A DNA stretch of 64,000 bases from Peromyscus leucopus. Lineage: Eukaryota > Chordata > Mammalia > Rodentia > Cricetidae. Within the stretch, counting starts at the first letter, position 1, and the number at the start of each line of letters is the position of its first letter. Of the stretch, positions 33,400 through 45,239 are shown piece after piece. Location: positions 56,695,660 to 56,759,659 of the forward strand of contig NC_051079.1 in NCBI RefSeq assembly GCF_004664715.2, in the 5' to 3' direction. The notes beneath the pieces were generated by a model that saw nothing but the letters and a program-made list of their open reading frames with translations, made no database searches and was not told the DNA's origin. The position numbers and the translations under genes are program-made.

Positions 33400-33560
33400 T
33401 GAAACACTAAGAAAAATGACCTGAGGCAGGAAGTGTTTATTTGCTGTGGCTCACAGTTTAAGGGGACACAGTCCTTCATGATTAGGAAGTCACAGCAGCT
33501 GGGGCTTGAAGCAGCTGGTCCCATAGAATCCACAACCTGGAAACAGAGATGGACACAACT
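33400..33560 (+). mobile_element. Rodent hAT-type element (URR1-like), left half
   Basis: TGATGAAACACTAAGAAAAA, GTGTTTATTTGCTGTGGCTC, ACAGTTTAAGGGGACACAGT, CCTTCATG and GCAGCTGGTCCCATAGAATC follow the plus-oriented left half of the family. Confidence 0.65.
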
Positions 33561-33839
33561 GGCTAGTGCCCAAAGGGCTTGGATAGCCACAACTGTCCAT
33601 CTCTGCCACCTGAAGGACTCACAGTCTCTCATGGCTTTGAAGGCTCCACTCCATGCCTACAGCTTTCCAGGACAGATGTCCTGTGGTCCTAATAGTTCCG
33701 GTACCCTGGAGTCTCCACTGCAAATTAAGTTTCAGCTTCATACAATTACTTCTCAGGGCTTCTTTGAGGAGACCCTGATCCTTTCACTCACTGCCTGGCC
33801 TCGCTGCTCTCCAGGACTCGACCAATGTTAAATGCATTC
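33561..33839. other. Unassigned dispersed-repeat-like sequence
   Basis: CAGCTTCATACAATTACTTC, TCAGGGCTTCTTTGAGGAGA and CCCTG resemble text I have seen repeated in rodent genomes, but I cannot name the family. It lies between two oppositely oriented halves of the same hAT-type family. Confidence 0.35.
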
Positions 33840-34012
33840 CTCTCTCTCTCTCTGTTTCTGATTATGGATGTGATATCAACTTCTACTGGACCCTGACACT
33901 TTGATGTCCATGCAACAATGGGCTGAACCTTCCAACTGTGAGCCAGAAGAAACTGTTTCTCCCTTAAGTTGCTTCTTCAGAGTAGTTTATCATAGTAACA
34001 GCGAGGGAGGAG
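33840..34012 (-). mobile_element. Rodent hAT-type element (URR1-like), reverse fragment
   Basis: GATTATGGATGTGATATCAA, CCTTCCAACTGTGAGCCAGA, AGAAACTGTTTCTCCCTTAA and GTAGTTTATCATAGTAACAG match the reverse-oriented end of the family. A CT run at 33839-33853 lies at its inner edge. Confidence 0.7.
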
Positions 34013-34204
34013 GGGGACAAGAAATAAACACAGCTATTTTTGTTATAACCTGGAAAAGAGTCCATTGTGTCTTGGATGCCACTGATCCACTCTAAGATAT
34101 AAAAGATATGAGGAGGGTTCGCTGTTAGTTGCATGAAATGAAACCCTATCTCAGCCTTGGAATATGTTAGGATGGTGCAAGAAAGAATCCTCTGTGGTTA
34201 AGAA

Positions 34205-34378
34205 GGAAAACACTGCTGTGGTGGCGGAAGACTTTGATTTCAGTACGTGGGAGGCAGAGGCAGGTGGATCTCTGTGAGTTCCAGAACAGTCTGGTCTACA
34301 GAGTGAGTTCCAGGACAGCCAGGGCTACACAGAGAAACCCTGTCTCGAAAATAAAAATAAATAAATAAATAAAAGAAT
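34205..34378 (+). mobile_element. B1 SINE with AAAT tail
   Basis: GCTGTGGTGGCGGAAGACTT through CAGGGCTACACAGAGAAACC and CTGTCTCGAAAATAAAAATA, with an (AAAT)n-type tail. Confidence 0.95.
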
Positions 34379-36524
34379 AAGAAAAAGAATGAATAAAAAT
34401 ATGTCTGGATTTCTGAATCTGGATTCCCGAATCCCAGATTTAGTCTGTATAATATACATACAAGCTTTATAGAGTACTGCCTGTTCTAGGTAGGACCCTC
34501 AGGATTCCTAGGGAGGAAAAATTGAAGATAGAGTCCTCCTTGGTATTGTAGCTTGTATAGAACAAACAGCATACAAAGGAGAGACAGTTAACACACTCAG
34601 AAAGCCCTCGTGAGTACCAATATTTTAAAAAGAAAATTCATAAAGCATAAGAAGTTCTTTTGTTTTCAGGAAAATGACTGGAGTGGAGCAGGAGCAAGCA
34701 GATTAGCTGTCACTTAAAGCTGCTGCTTTTGGATTTGTGAAAAGCAGAGCCAGGCTGTGAGTTTTGTGGGGCTATAGACCAAAGGTAAAGGGGAGGTGGG
34801 GTAAGACTGGGAATAACGGAGGTTCAGACTTACTGGAAGTCACGAGTTGTTTTTAAGCCTGAGGGCAGCTGTTTTAGTTTTAAAGGGTTACTGAAAGTGG
34901 ACATTATTTACACCATGTTCATACAGAAACACAAACAGTGTTTCCTCAGCACCTGCAGCAGCTGGTTCAGGGGAAAAACTGAGCTCACATAACCTTCAGA
35001 ATCACAAATACACCAACCTTTGAATGCCTCTCCTTCCCGGGGAGCCCAGCCGGTTCTTGCACGCTGGGTCACTCATTCTAAGTTGAACTTGGGTGAACTG
35101 CCTCTCAACCCACTTTGGCTATAAACCTGTCAGGTCTTAGAAACTGAATAGGTTCCGGGTTGATCAGTGCCTGAGTGGACATACTCCAAGGAAAATCAGA
35201 GTGTTGTCTTAGAAAGCAGTGACTCAGAAAGTGGTGTGTAAGCCTCTGCTGTGATTCAAAACCGAAGTTCATGTTTACTAGGAAGGAGGGGGAGGACCAC
35301 GGAGCATCCTGTCTGGACAGAGAACACATTTCAGAGGGAGATTTCTCAGAGTGTGTTCCCCAGAGTTCTCAGGACAACATTCGAACTCTTTAGATCTTTG
35401 TGATTGTACTTCGTCAATGCCATGTTTCCCTCCCTGGCATTAAATGGTGCTTTCCTTGAGGCATCCTTCTGAAGCCTCTCGTTCAGAACATCCTTCTTTC
35501 CTGTTTACCTAGACAGACAGAGTTTTGATCAGATCAGATTGATTGCTTTAGCTGCTGTTGCACTGTTAATTAGGAATCAAGGATTCAGAGAGGGAATTCG
35601 GTCTCCTATCATTTTTGTTCAGGAGAGAGGAGAGTAGCCCATGCTAAAGTTCTACACATTTGGAGATCAGTTCTCTGGTGCAGAGGAAATCTTGGTGAAA
35701 GCATCAAGGACTCCATGCTCTAGGAGACCCTTCTAGTCTCAGAATGTGACTTCACATATGTGACGTGGTGTGACCTGGGTAACACTGTCATCCATATATC
35801 TTACAGTCTTTCTTTGGAAATGAAGCAGCCATAGGCTTTCCAGGGTATGTCAAAGATGATGTCTTGGACAGCCACAGGGAATCGGCAGCTAATAAACCAC
35901 TCCTCATTCTCAGCTTTGTTCCCAGATAAATCCCCCCTCCCTGGGCTTCTTCACTCTTTATAATCCTTCTTCCTGTTCAAGAGAAACATATTCAGTGACA
36001 CCTGTTGAAGCATGGTTCCGTGTAGCAGGTACAAGGAACAGGGCCGTGGCGTTTGCAATGGGGAGAAAGATTTCACTAAATTCAAGCTACAGCAGGGAAA
36101 AGCAGATACTGATGGCCAAGGGGCAGTGTTAGGATCAATGGGCAGAAAATTACAGACAAAGCATGCAGGGCAAGAGAAATTCTGGCTGTAACCTAACCTA
36201 ACAGGATTCCTGATAAAAAGTCCTTGGTAATCAGACCTGGGGGCTGATGGAGGCTAAGGAGCCCTGTTGCTCAAGTCGCTACCTCCATCAGATATGAAAG
36301 CTATGTGTGCTGGGGGTGGGGGGTTCTGCCTAAATGGACATAGTGAGGAGACTTGTTGCTAAAACTAGATCTCACAAGAAAAATGCACCGATGGCCCTCG
36401 GAGAACGTTCTAGAGATTAACGAAACTAATTGAGCAAAGTCCCCTGTCACTGCCCAACGCGTCCTCACTCAATGGGTAGAACCTTAGTCATAGTGAGCAG
36501 AATAGAGATTTCCTATATGGGATA
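34379..36524. other. Long repeat-poor stretch
   Basis: More than 2 kb with no recognised SINE, LINE or LTR. The only weak resemblance is 35400-35460 to a reversed MIR-like end. No credible coding frame. Confidence 0.45.
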
Positions 36525-36731
36525 CATAATAGCTCAGCTGTGGTGGCTACCATCTGACATGTTTAAGACCCAAACTCAGAAGGAGAAGGGGGCTTGCTTG
36601 GCACGCAAACGCTCCTAGGTTCTACCCCAGTACCACTCCCAGAAAGCCAAGTTTCAGGTCATTCTCTACTACACAGTGTGTACAAGACCAGCCTGAGCTA
36701 TATGAAATCCTGTCTCAAAGGGGGGGGGGTG
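36525..36731 (+). mobile_element. B4/B1-type SINE, rearranged, with G-run
   Basis: A B1-like start (AGCTGTGGTGGCTACCATCT), an ID-like middle (GGCTTGCTTGGCACGCAAAC, GGTTCTACCCCAGTACCAC) and a B1-like end (CAAGACCAGCCTGAGCTATA, TGAAATCCTGTCTCAAAG), then a G run at 36720-36729. Confidence 0.65.
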
Positions 36732-36834
36732 TATAGAGAGAGGTAGGGGGAAGACTCAGAAAACAGTTGTTTTGAACAAGAGGAGTTGGAAGGGATTTCA
36801 ACATCATTCCTAACCAGCTCCATCAGCCATCAGT

Positions 36835-36950
36835 GTCTACATAAGGAACTGAGGGGAAGGGATCCAAATCCACCAGCTAATTGGTGTAGAAGCCAAGGCT
36901 AGAATTCACATCTCCTGGCTCTCAGAGCTTCTGAAAACTGCACCAAATGA
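36835..36950 (+). mobile_element. MIR SINE fragment
   Basis: AGGAACTGAGGGGAAGGGAT, CCACCAGCTAATTGGTGTAG, AAGCCAAGGCTAGAATTCAC and ATCTCCTGGCTCTCAGAGC follow the MIR 3' half. Confidence 0.75.
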
Positions 36951-37350
36951 ACAGGGTGTTCACAGAGGAAGCACAGTGCTGGTACACACCCTCTACCTCA
37001 ACAGGCAGATAAAATGTAATGTAGACCGCACTTAGCCATTTTAAAGCTGAAGGGGTCTTAGGTTGCCATCTCTCCAAACCACCCTTTCTCCTTCTCTCAT
37101 TTAAGGCTCTGTGTCAGCCAAATGAGGCTCGGGGACCATTTTTCCTTCTCTGTGTGTGCAGTGAGGAGTGAGGGGAGAGCAGCAATGAGCAACTGCCTTC
37201 TTGGAAACAGATTCCGAACGACTCACTCTTGAAGGAAAAAAACATCTGTTGACTCATCCACTTAATGACTGGGTTATCTCCAGCCAGTTTTAAAATAATA
37301 TTTGCTTTGCTACATTCTAAAGCAACATGCATAACAAATCGGGGGTGGGG
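36951..37350. other. Single-copy-looking DNA
   Basis: No recognised feature. Confidence 0.35.

Positions 37351-37402
<52 letters not shown>
37351..37402 (+). repeat. GA dinucleotide microsatellite
   Basis: About 25 GA copies after a GGGGTGGGG stretch. A short second GA patch sits at 37455-37467. Confidence 0.97.
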
Positions 37403-37404
<2 letters not shown>

Positions 37405-39093
37405 TCATTAGAGAATCTTCTACTTTGCTACACGCTAAAGCACATAGATAATTCAGAGAGAGAGAAAAGAGTCCTCATTAGAGTTTGGACAATCACTAAA
37501 GTTGTAAATATAAACTTAGATCTATAACAAGTAAGGTCAAGTTGAGGAGAAAATCAGAATTTTTTTCAAAGGAGGCTTGTGGATGACAGATGAATCAGAC
37601 AAGTCTAAAGTTCATTAAAGCACTCAACAGGACTAAGAGAAACGATTGGTCTCTCCCCCATTTTAAGATGTCTTGTGGTTGGTTTTTGGAACGTGATCTC
37701 TTTGTCTTCTGCCAGGAGAAAGGGCAGAGGGCCCCCACACAAGCCCTGGGGCTGTCCCTGAACAACAGTGTTCAGATTGGTAGTGTTCATCTAATTATAG
37801 GCCATGGAGTAATGGCCCTAAATCACTAGGTTTTTGCTTTTCTAAACAGAAGTATTTTATCTGCATTAAACCTCTTCCCTAATTTTGTTTGGTTTGCTGG
37901 TGAGCACCATTCTAGGCAAAGCCCTTTGTCCCTGGAGAAGAGCCGCAGCAGATACTTTCTGGGCTCAGCTCTCTCTGCCTCACTTCCTTTTCTTGGTCCT
38001 TGCTTAAGGAGGTGACAGGTGGCATATCTCAAGGCCTTTAGAAAGTGTGTTGAGATGGGGCTCAGGATCCTTTCCCTGCCACACACATTTCTATCAGCTG
38101 ATCTCCTGAACTTGTTTTCAGACTGACCCCATGTGTGAATAACCTGGGAGAAGGGACCACCACTCACAAAAGAACAAGGCTTCATGGAGGGGGGTGGAGG
38201 TTCAAGTACACTGTATGCTAGGAAAAATATTGAGTCAAATTACACCCCATGAATTATTTACAGTATTTTTCTTTGCTAAATCTAAGCAAACATTCCCCTT
38301 GCACCAAATCTACTCCAGGAGTTTTAACTGTTTATTGTAAAATCAGGCTCACAATGGTCCTTTCATGAAACATTTAGCTGTATGTTTAGCGCTAACAAAT
38401 ATCACACATATATTATGAATGCTTCCTTATTACAAAGCCAAACATTGAGTCCATGAAACTTTCAGCCCTGTATTCCAAATCATTATGAACAAGATGTTTC
38501 CTCTCAGGCAATTTATTCTGGTGATGTGGAACCTTTGAATAAATAGTGACGCTAGTATTTTTTAATAGCTGTTTCCCACCACATATTGCAAAGGAAACAT
38601 TAACAAGGGCTGGATTCATAACTCATCATTGAACAAGTCACAGATTTAACAACATTTATGGTGAACCATAAATTATTTTATATGCGAATGTTCTGCCACT
38701 TGGATAATTTCATTTGGCTCCATGTTTTCCACCTAATCATTCGAAACAGAAAGATTTCCCCATCGGTGCCACATCCTCAGTCCTGACAGGATATGGGAAC
38801 AGAAGCATTTCAGTAGATGGGATGGCATGTGTCTGTAATAATTTAAGCTAGCCCTTGCTCCCCTCTTGGAGAAAACAGATTCCTGAAATAGAGTAACCAT
38901 AACACACCACTGGGTGTCCACGTCTCCTCTTCTACCCTAGACAGTTCCTTTGAACTTCTCGGTTACCAATGTAGCAATAGCCCATTCTTGCTGGGGTGCT
39001 GCTGTCCACGAAGCAGTGGTGATTGAAATAAGGGCCCGCTTGCTTTATGCTGTTCTCCAGATGGCTACCCACATCATGGAGGACTGTTTGTTC
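37403..39093. other. Repeat-poor stretch with an AT-rich block
   Basis: No recognised transposon. 38230-38760 is AT-rich and high in complexity, with homeodomain-like ATTA/TAAT words and no simple repeat, the look of a developmental enhancer or other conserved block. That cannot be decided from one species. Confidence 0.4.
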
Positions 39094-39268
39094 TGGGGAG
39101 GCAAGACGGCTCGGTGGATAAAGGTGCTTGCTGGAAATTCTGACAACTTGAGTTTGATTCCAGGGCTCCATGGGGTAGAAGGAGATAACTGTCTCTTATA
39201 TATTATCCTTTGTCCTCTGACCTCAACATGAACACACACACGCACGCACGCACGCACGCACGCACACG
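39094..39268 (+). mobile_element. B3 SINE ending in ACGC repeat
   Basis: GGGGAGGCAAGACGGCTCGG, TGGATAAAGGTGCTTGCTGG, AGTTTGATTCCAGGGCTCCA and TTGTCCTCTGACCTCAACAT are B3. Its tail has become CA followed by about six ACGC units (39232-39268). Confidence 0.9.
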
Positions 39269-40097
39269 CCACTGGTTCTTCTGTCTGGCTGATTTCTTTT
39301 CTGATCTCAGTAGTGTTCTCCAGCAAGAGAGCTCACCCCGTTTTACCAGTTCTTCCTGAGTGGTGAGAATAAGTTGTATTTCATGGATCTCTATCTGTGA
39401 TGAAGGCCTGAACTGAGAACATAGCTTGGTTTTGAATAGTGCCTCTAGTGCATGCTTGGCCTCGCAGAAACCTTTGTCCTTTGTTGTTTTCTTCTGTGTA
39501 AAGGATCACAGAAGGTCTGGCCTATCAAATGTGCAAGACACAGGAGGTCCAGAGAGCCTTGAGAGGGAAGCTTCTCACACAGCTACTCAGGCCCTTACCC
39601 ATAGATTCCAGTTTAGTGTCGGGGGCTTGAGGAGGGTGGCAGCGGCGATGTCTATGTTTTCTAAATTTGGGGAATCTGAGGAAATTATTATTATAGACCG
39701 CATCACAGAATTATAGTCCTTAACATCATTTTCTTTCAAACGCAGCAAAATCCTAGAGATTGGAGTGTAAGTAGAATGCTTTGTAAGAAGGATTTCACCC
39801 TTGATATTTTTAGATTCTTTTTTTTTTTTAATTTTAGAGGGCATTTTCAGAGACTCTTGTGGAAATAAAACACTTATCTAAAAGTTAAGGAGTTCGTCAG
39901 TCTTACCCCAGTTTTCTTTTGTAGTGTTCAATCCAACTATTAAGTGTAACATGCTTTTTACACTGTAGTTCTCCCTTAAATGAGATTATTCTATCTTATC
40001 TTTTATTCCATATGAACATTTATAACTCTCTGTTCTATCTAATGCAAAAGTATGGTGTTTTTCTACAGCTCATATTGATTTGGAGGGGAATTCAAGT
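39269..40097. other. Single-copy-looking DNA
   Basis: No recognised feature; T run at 39817-39827. Confidence 0.35.
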
Positions 40098-40190
40098 ACA
40101 AGGGAGCTGAAGCTGAGGATGAGGAGGATGTCAAGCTTATGGCCAGCCTGAGCATAGTGAAGCAATGTTTCAAAAGGAGAGCAAAAACAA
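40098..40190 (+). mobile_element. Old B1-like SINE fragment
   Basis: AAGGGAGCTGAAGCTGAGGA, TGAGGAGGATGTCAAGCTTA, TGGCCAGCCTGAGCATAGTG and AAGCAATGTTTCAAAAGGAG resemble a 7SL-derived monomer without its head. Confidence 0.55.
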
Positions 40191-40192
40191 AA

Positions 40193-40193
<1 letters not shown>

Positions 40194-40235
<42 letters not shown>

Positions 40236-40290
40236 AATAGGAGAGAAGAGAGGAAAGGAGAGAGGGAGGGAGAGAAGGAAAGGAAAGGGG
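40194..40290 (+). repeat. GA-rich purine tract
   Basis: (GA)n at 40197-40231, then GGAGA/GGGA/GGAAA units. Confidence 0.95.
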
Positions 40291-40910
40291 GGACAGGCAA
40301 TGTCTAGATGGCTATGAATTGTAACAAATCTTGTTGCTTTTTTACTAATCTTTATTGGATAAAATTTCATATGTATTTTTCCCAAAGCAAATTATTAATA
40401 TAAAAATCAGTTGTACATTATTCTAAACTTATTTCAATAATCAATTTTAACAAGTAATTTCATGGATTAGAATTCACTCTATATATCTATTTGTTTATGT
40501 ATGTTTGCAATATCATATATATTTATATATATGTTTATTGTGAACTTTTAAAATCTGACTAAATAAATCAGCATATCCATGCAATGAAATTCAACATTTA
40601 AATATAATGAAATCATATAAATTAACTGATGAAAACATTTTTCTAAGCCTTGGCCATTTTATAAATTTATCTTAGTGGTAAGTACAATATAGTCCTATTT
40701 ACTTGAGCTAATAATAATAATTAATAATAATAATAAAATTTGTATGAACACACATACCCAATCATGTTTATACCTTCATACCTGATTATATAGAAGGACA
40801 TGTGTGGAGATGCCCCAAAATCTGTCAATAGCAATTAATTCTAAATGGAAGGACTAGGTGATTGAAATGGGAGATTTTTTTTCTATTGCATTCTCTTTTG
40901 TATTACATCC
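40291..40910. other. AT-rich sequence, possible old LINE-1 piece
   Basis: CAGCATATCCATGCAATGAA and ATTCAACATTTAAATATAAT at 40570-40610 weakly resemble the end of LINE-1 ORF2. An (AAT)n run sits at 40711-40736. Confidence 0.35.
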
Positions 40911-41309
40911 TGTCTTAGTTTGGGTTACTATTGCTGTGATGAAAACACCCTGACCAAAAGCAACTTGGGGAAGAAAGCACTTTTTTGTCTTACACTTCCA
41001 CATCACTGTTCATCATCAAAGGAAGTCAGGACAGGAAATCAAATAGCATAGGAACCCTGAGGCAGAAACCATGGAAGAGTGCTGCTTACTGGCTTGCTCC
41101 TCATGGCTTGCTCAGCCTTCCTTCTTGTGGAACCCAGGACCACCAGAACCCAGGATTGTCCCACTTACAATCTGTTATGAATTAAGACAATGTCCTGAAG
41201 ACTTGTGTGATAACAGCCTGATCTTCTGGAGACATTTCTTTTCAATTGCAGTTCCTTTTTCTCTGATCACACTAGCTTGTGTTAAGTTGACATAAAATTA
41301 GCCAGCACA
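40911..41309 (+). mobile_element. Rodent hAT-type element (URR1-like), near full length
   Basis: TGTCTTAGTTTGGGTTACTA, TTGCTGTGATGAAAACACCC, TTCATCATCAAAGGAAGTCA, GGCTTGCTCAGCC and TTGACATAAAATTAGCCAGC give the whole element in order. It is the best-preserved member of the family in the window. Confidence 0.85.
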
Positions 41310-42177
41310 CCTTCATTTGCTACTTTCTCCTTTGGGGTAAAAATAGTTTTTAAGAAGAAGAAGAAGCTTCTCTGGTGATTTTGGTATTTAGTCCTTAATT
41401 TTGTGAATGAAACAGAAAAGACTTGGAAGCAGCTAAGTGTCATAACCATGTCTGTACGTATAGTCTATGTAGAGAACAAAGGACCAACATTTGTATTTTC
41501 TAGAGCTGGTGTTAGTGTAGTCTTCTGGTCACCCCACAGTTGTGCAGCATCAGTACTGAGACCATAGAAGCCAGGGTTATCATAAGGCCACATAAAGTCT
41601 CCCTTTGGGGAGCTTACAATGGCACTCATTTCACAAGAACCAAATACGTCTCAACTAACATGGAGGAAACAAGGTCCAGATTTCTCTTTCTGCCATAAAC
41701 ACTCAGAAACTGAGCAAAATTATGCAAAGATTACCTTCCCCTGTCAGACAGCTGGCAGCACAGGACTGACCTCTCTGGGGCAATGGAGAATGTTAAGGCA
41801 AATCTTCCAGGCACTGGTATTCTGCCAAGAAGAAATCTGTAAACTTCTGCAGCAAGGAAGGGATCCTCAAACAGAGGTTCCCAGCTTTGCTCCCTTGAAG
41901 GCAGAACTCTGTACAGAGAAGCAAGTGTAACTGAACATTGTAGGACAGAATAAAAGGGAATAGAAAGCTATGTTGAACAAGAATTCCAGAGAGCTGAATG
42001 GGATTCTTATTCGGTCTTCAGCTGAATACCAACATGTTTGCATTAGAAAAATGCCTACACAGACAACTTCTTGGAGGGACAACTATTATGGAGTGTTAAG
42101 ACTTGGAAAATATTTTCCAGAATTTCATGTTAATAAAAAAAAGAAATCATTTTGTTTTCTACTGGTTAGGATGCAGC
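41310..42177. other. Single-copy-looking DNA
   Basis: No recognised feature; a plus-strand frame at 41619-41930 is not convincing. Confidence 0.35.
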
Positions 42178-42265
42178 TAAGCCAGTCATGATGGTGCACA
42201 CTGGTAAGGTATGATGAAGAGATAGGCAGAAAGAGGATCACAGGGTCAAGTGCAGCCTGAGCTGC
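42178..42265 (+). mobile_element. Old B1-like SINE fragment
   Basis: TAAGCCAGTCATGATGGTGC, ACACTGGTAAGGTATGATGA and AGGCAGAAAGAGGATCACAG resemble a diverged B1 head and body. Confidence 0.55.
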
Positions 42266-42272
42266 ACTTCAA

Positions 42273-42490
42273 TGGCTGGAAGAGATGATTCAGCACTTAG
42301 AAGCACTTGCTACTTTTGCAGAGGAATCGGTTTTGGTTTCCAGCTCACTATTGCCTATGACTCCAGTTCCAGCGAACCCAATACCATCCTCTGGTCTCAT
42401 TGAGCACCTGTGTGTACATGGTGCACATACAGACAAGCAAGCACACATATGCTTACATATACACATGCACATACACATAAACAAAAATCA
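42273..42490 (+). mobile_element. B2/B3-type SINE
   Basis: ATGGCTGGAAGAGATGATTC, GCACTTGCTACTTTTGCAGA, CTATGACTCCAGTTCCAGCG and CCATCCTCTGG, then a CACATA-rich tail. Confidence 0.8.
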
Positions 42491-42846
42491 ATACTTAGAA
42501 TGGAACCAGATAATTCAATACAAACTTCAGTAGAGACCCAAGATCATGTCTTATAAACAAGATAAATTACCCCTACAATACAGGTTAATCTTAGCATGCC
42601 CTTTAAGTATCCAAAAAGGAGGAGGAGGCACAAATGGAGTGGGAAAGAGAGGGAAGGGAGAATTTATAAATGAGATAGGAAGAAAGAGACTTGGGAAAAA
42701 GATACAGAAAAAAAAAATGTTTGTAAAACAGATAAACCCAGAACTCCAAAGAGCTATAGATTGGGGAAAAAATAGCAGAAACAGAAAACTAACTCACATT
42801 ATAATCAGATTGCTGCAAAACAACACACAGATTTAAAAGCACCAAT
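42491..42846. other. Unassigned A-rich sequence
   Basis: A-rich, strand composition like LINE-1 sense strand, but no diagnostic text. Confidence 0.3.
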
Positions 42847-42973
42847 GAATTTGTCTGGGGTGTGGCTACAGGGTCTAATTATGTGGTCCAGCCTGACTTC
42901 AAACTCATGATGAGCCTCCTGACTCAACCTTCTGAATGCTGAGATTACACGTGTGTGCCACAAGCCCTGACTA
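42847..42973 (-). mobile_element. B1-type (7SL-derived) SINE, reverse, old
   Basis: GGCTACAGGGTCTAATTATG, TGGTCCAGCCTGACTTCAAA, CCTCCTGACTCAACCTTCTG and AATGCTGAGATTACACGTGT follow a reversed early B1/proto-B1. Confidence 0.75.
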
Positions 42974-43149
42974 ATCCTTGAAGTTTTGAAAATTAAAATT
43001 ACATAATTTTAATAGTCCATATGTTCAATAAAATCTCAAAAAGGAGACAGAAAACTGCTTTTGAATGAAAAGCTAATGAAAATACAACATGTTGAATTTG
43101 TAGGAAGCAGTTCAAATGGCGTCTGGGGGAGATTTACTTATTTAAGTAC

Positions 43150-43540
43150 TTATGTTCATTTAAGAAGCAAAATCTTGCAAATTACCTAAATTTCCACCTG
43201 AAGTAAATGAAAAACAGAGTAAACTAAACAAAAAGTAAAATTAAATAGTAAAACTGAGAGCAGAAATTAGTAAGCTAGAAAGAAAATAGATAATATGGGG
43301 AAAAGAAATGAAACCAAGGGTTTGGAATTGAAAACATATAATAAGAATAATAAGCAATTAACAAAAAATGATGAAGTGCAGGGGAGAACACATCAATGAC
43401 CGAAGTCAGGAATGGAAAATAGAATGCTAGCGTGAAAGGAGTCCATCAACAACTTCATGCCAATGGATCTGAATTTTTAAGAGCAGAGTTCTTCAGACAC
43501 AGACTTCTAGAATTCTCTTGAGAAGAGGATAACTGAAAAT
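43150..43540 (+). mobile_element. Old LINE-1 ORF2 fragment
   Basis: AGAGCAGAAATTAGTAAGCT, AAAGAAATGAAACCAAGGGT, AACAACTTCATGCCAATGGA and CTCTTGAGAAGAGGATAACT follow ORF2 upstream of the reverse-transcriptase core. No intact frame. Confidence 0.75.
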
Positions 43541-43567
43541 TCCACATCAGGAGGTTGAAGCTGGGGC

Positions 43568-43915
43568 ATGGGAGATGATGGCTCAATCAGAAAAGTGCCT
43601 GTCACACAAGCATGAGGGCCTGAGTTCAGATCTTCAACACCCACATAATACCCAAGTGTGATAGGGTGTGTCTGTTGCCCCAGTGCTCAAGCAGGGGCAT
43701 AGACAGGCAGAGCCCCATAGCTGTTGTCATCCAGCTTATGCAATCAGTGAGCTCTAGACTCTTTGAGAGACATTTTCTCAACAATAATAACAACAACAGT
43801 AATAAGGTGGAAATGGAAGAAAGCACCTGGTATTACCCTCTGGCCTTTGCATGTATGTGTACACATATGCACAGGGACCCACATGCAGATGCACAAACAC
43901 ACAAAGAAACATAAT
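43568..43915 (+). mobile_element. Long composite rodent SINE, near full length
   Basis: GGGGCATGGGAGATGATGGC head, AAGCATGAGGGCCTGAGTTC, then a second domain (AGTGCTCAAGCAGGGGCATA, CAGTGAGCTCTAGACTCTTT), AATAATAAC tract, TTACCCTCTGGCCTTTGCAT and a CACA-rich tail. tRNA-like head plus a second unit; same family as 52172-52475 and 20963-21190. Confidence 0.75.
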
Positions 43916-44249
43916 TCATAAATGAAATCTCCAAAAATCTAGAATCCCTGGAGTGTTCTTGACAATATGCAGTAAAAGCAGAACATCAACCCCAGAAATT
44001 CTTCTAGTAAACAGAGAGCAAGCAATGCCTCTCAGCTTGATTTGCAACAGCAGCACTGCCTTGATAAGAAAAGCATAGGTTTTTAAAAAAAAAAAAAAAA
44101 GAAAAAGAAAAAGAAATAAATCTTTCCTAAAGAAAGGCTTAAGCAGCATTAGCATGATGCTCTCCAGCAGAATCAGCATCTTGAGTCTGCTCCTTAACTA
44201 AAGTTTATCTCAAGAAGGCAAGGTTAGTTCATCATCTGAACAGTCACTG
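43916..44249. other. Unassigned, A-rich run inside
   Basis: Probably more diverged LINE-1; A/AAAAG run at 44084-44117. Confidence 0.3.
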
Positions 44250-44458
44250 AGGGGCCAGTGAGATGGTTCTGCCCGATAAGGCTCTTGCTTCCAAGCCGAG
44301 TCACCTGACTCTGATCCCTGGAATCACATAGTGAAAGGAAAAAACAAACTGCTACAAATTGTCCTCTGACAGCCACACACATGGACACATGTGAACACAT
44401 GCCCACATACTCATACACACAAACAATGCATAAATGTAAAATTAAATAAATAAATAAA
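44250..44458 (+). mobile_element. B3 SINE with AAAT tail
   Basis: GAGGGGCCAGTGAGATGGTT, AAGCCGAGTCACCTGACTCT, AATTGTCCTCTGACAGCCAC and (AAAT)n tail to 44458. Confidence 0.85.
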
Positions 44459-44459
44459 A

Positions 44460-45239
44460 CTCAATAGGCACAATGCTCTCATTAATGGAATAAATTAGAA
44501 TTCCAATAGATGCAGCAAAGTGTTTGAGAAAATTTAACTGAAGTTTATGTTAAAATCACTTGAAAACCATGAACAGAACTTCCAAACTCTGATAAAAGAC
44601 ATCTTAATATAACTATTTAAAAAAAAACACTAAATTGCCCTTAAATTTGTGAATAAGGCTAGAATGTTCATCCTCACTATTTCTGTTCAACCAGGAACTA
44701 GAGATCTTAAACAATACAATAAGCCTAGGCAGTAGGCAGCAGCAGGGTTAGGAAAGAAAAGTAAAAGCTCTTTTTTGGTATTTTCTGGAGATATATATAT
44801 ATATTTTAAAAAAAGCCCCATGAAAAGTTTCTAGGAGCAAATGAGTTCATCAAGATCACAAAATGCAAAAGTCAATTGTATATCGATGAACTCTTTTACA
44901 ATGTTTGAAAATCATACTGTAAAAAGTATCATCACATACAATTGTACAAACTCAGGAGATGATTTAGAATAAATTTAAGAATATGTGCACAAGACCTGTA
45001 CACCAAACATCAAAAACCCTACTGAGATAAATTGAATAACACAAATGGATAAATATGCCATTATCACAGACTGAAATATTTACTTTTATGAAAATTATAA
45101 TTATTTCCAAAAATTTACCTAAATTCAGTATAGTGGTTGATAAAATCTGAATAACTTTCTGTAAGAATTGGATTTATCTAAGTTACAAGGAACTCAAATT
45201 CTTTATAATAGTAGTGGCCAAAAATAATTGGGGAGTTGT
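44460..45239 (+). mobile_element. Old LINE-1 ORF2 reverse-transcriptase region, piece 1
   Basis: ATTCCAATAGATGCAGCAAA, CTCACTATTTCTGTTCAACC, ACAAAATGCAAAAGTCAATT and TTTAGAATAAATTTAAGAAT follow the order of the ORF2 RT core (the aatagatgcagaaaaagc, ctattcaac, atgcaaaaatcagt and ggaataaatttaac segments). Many stops and gaps. A TATATATATA run at 44793-44803. Confidence 0.8.
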
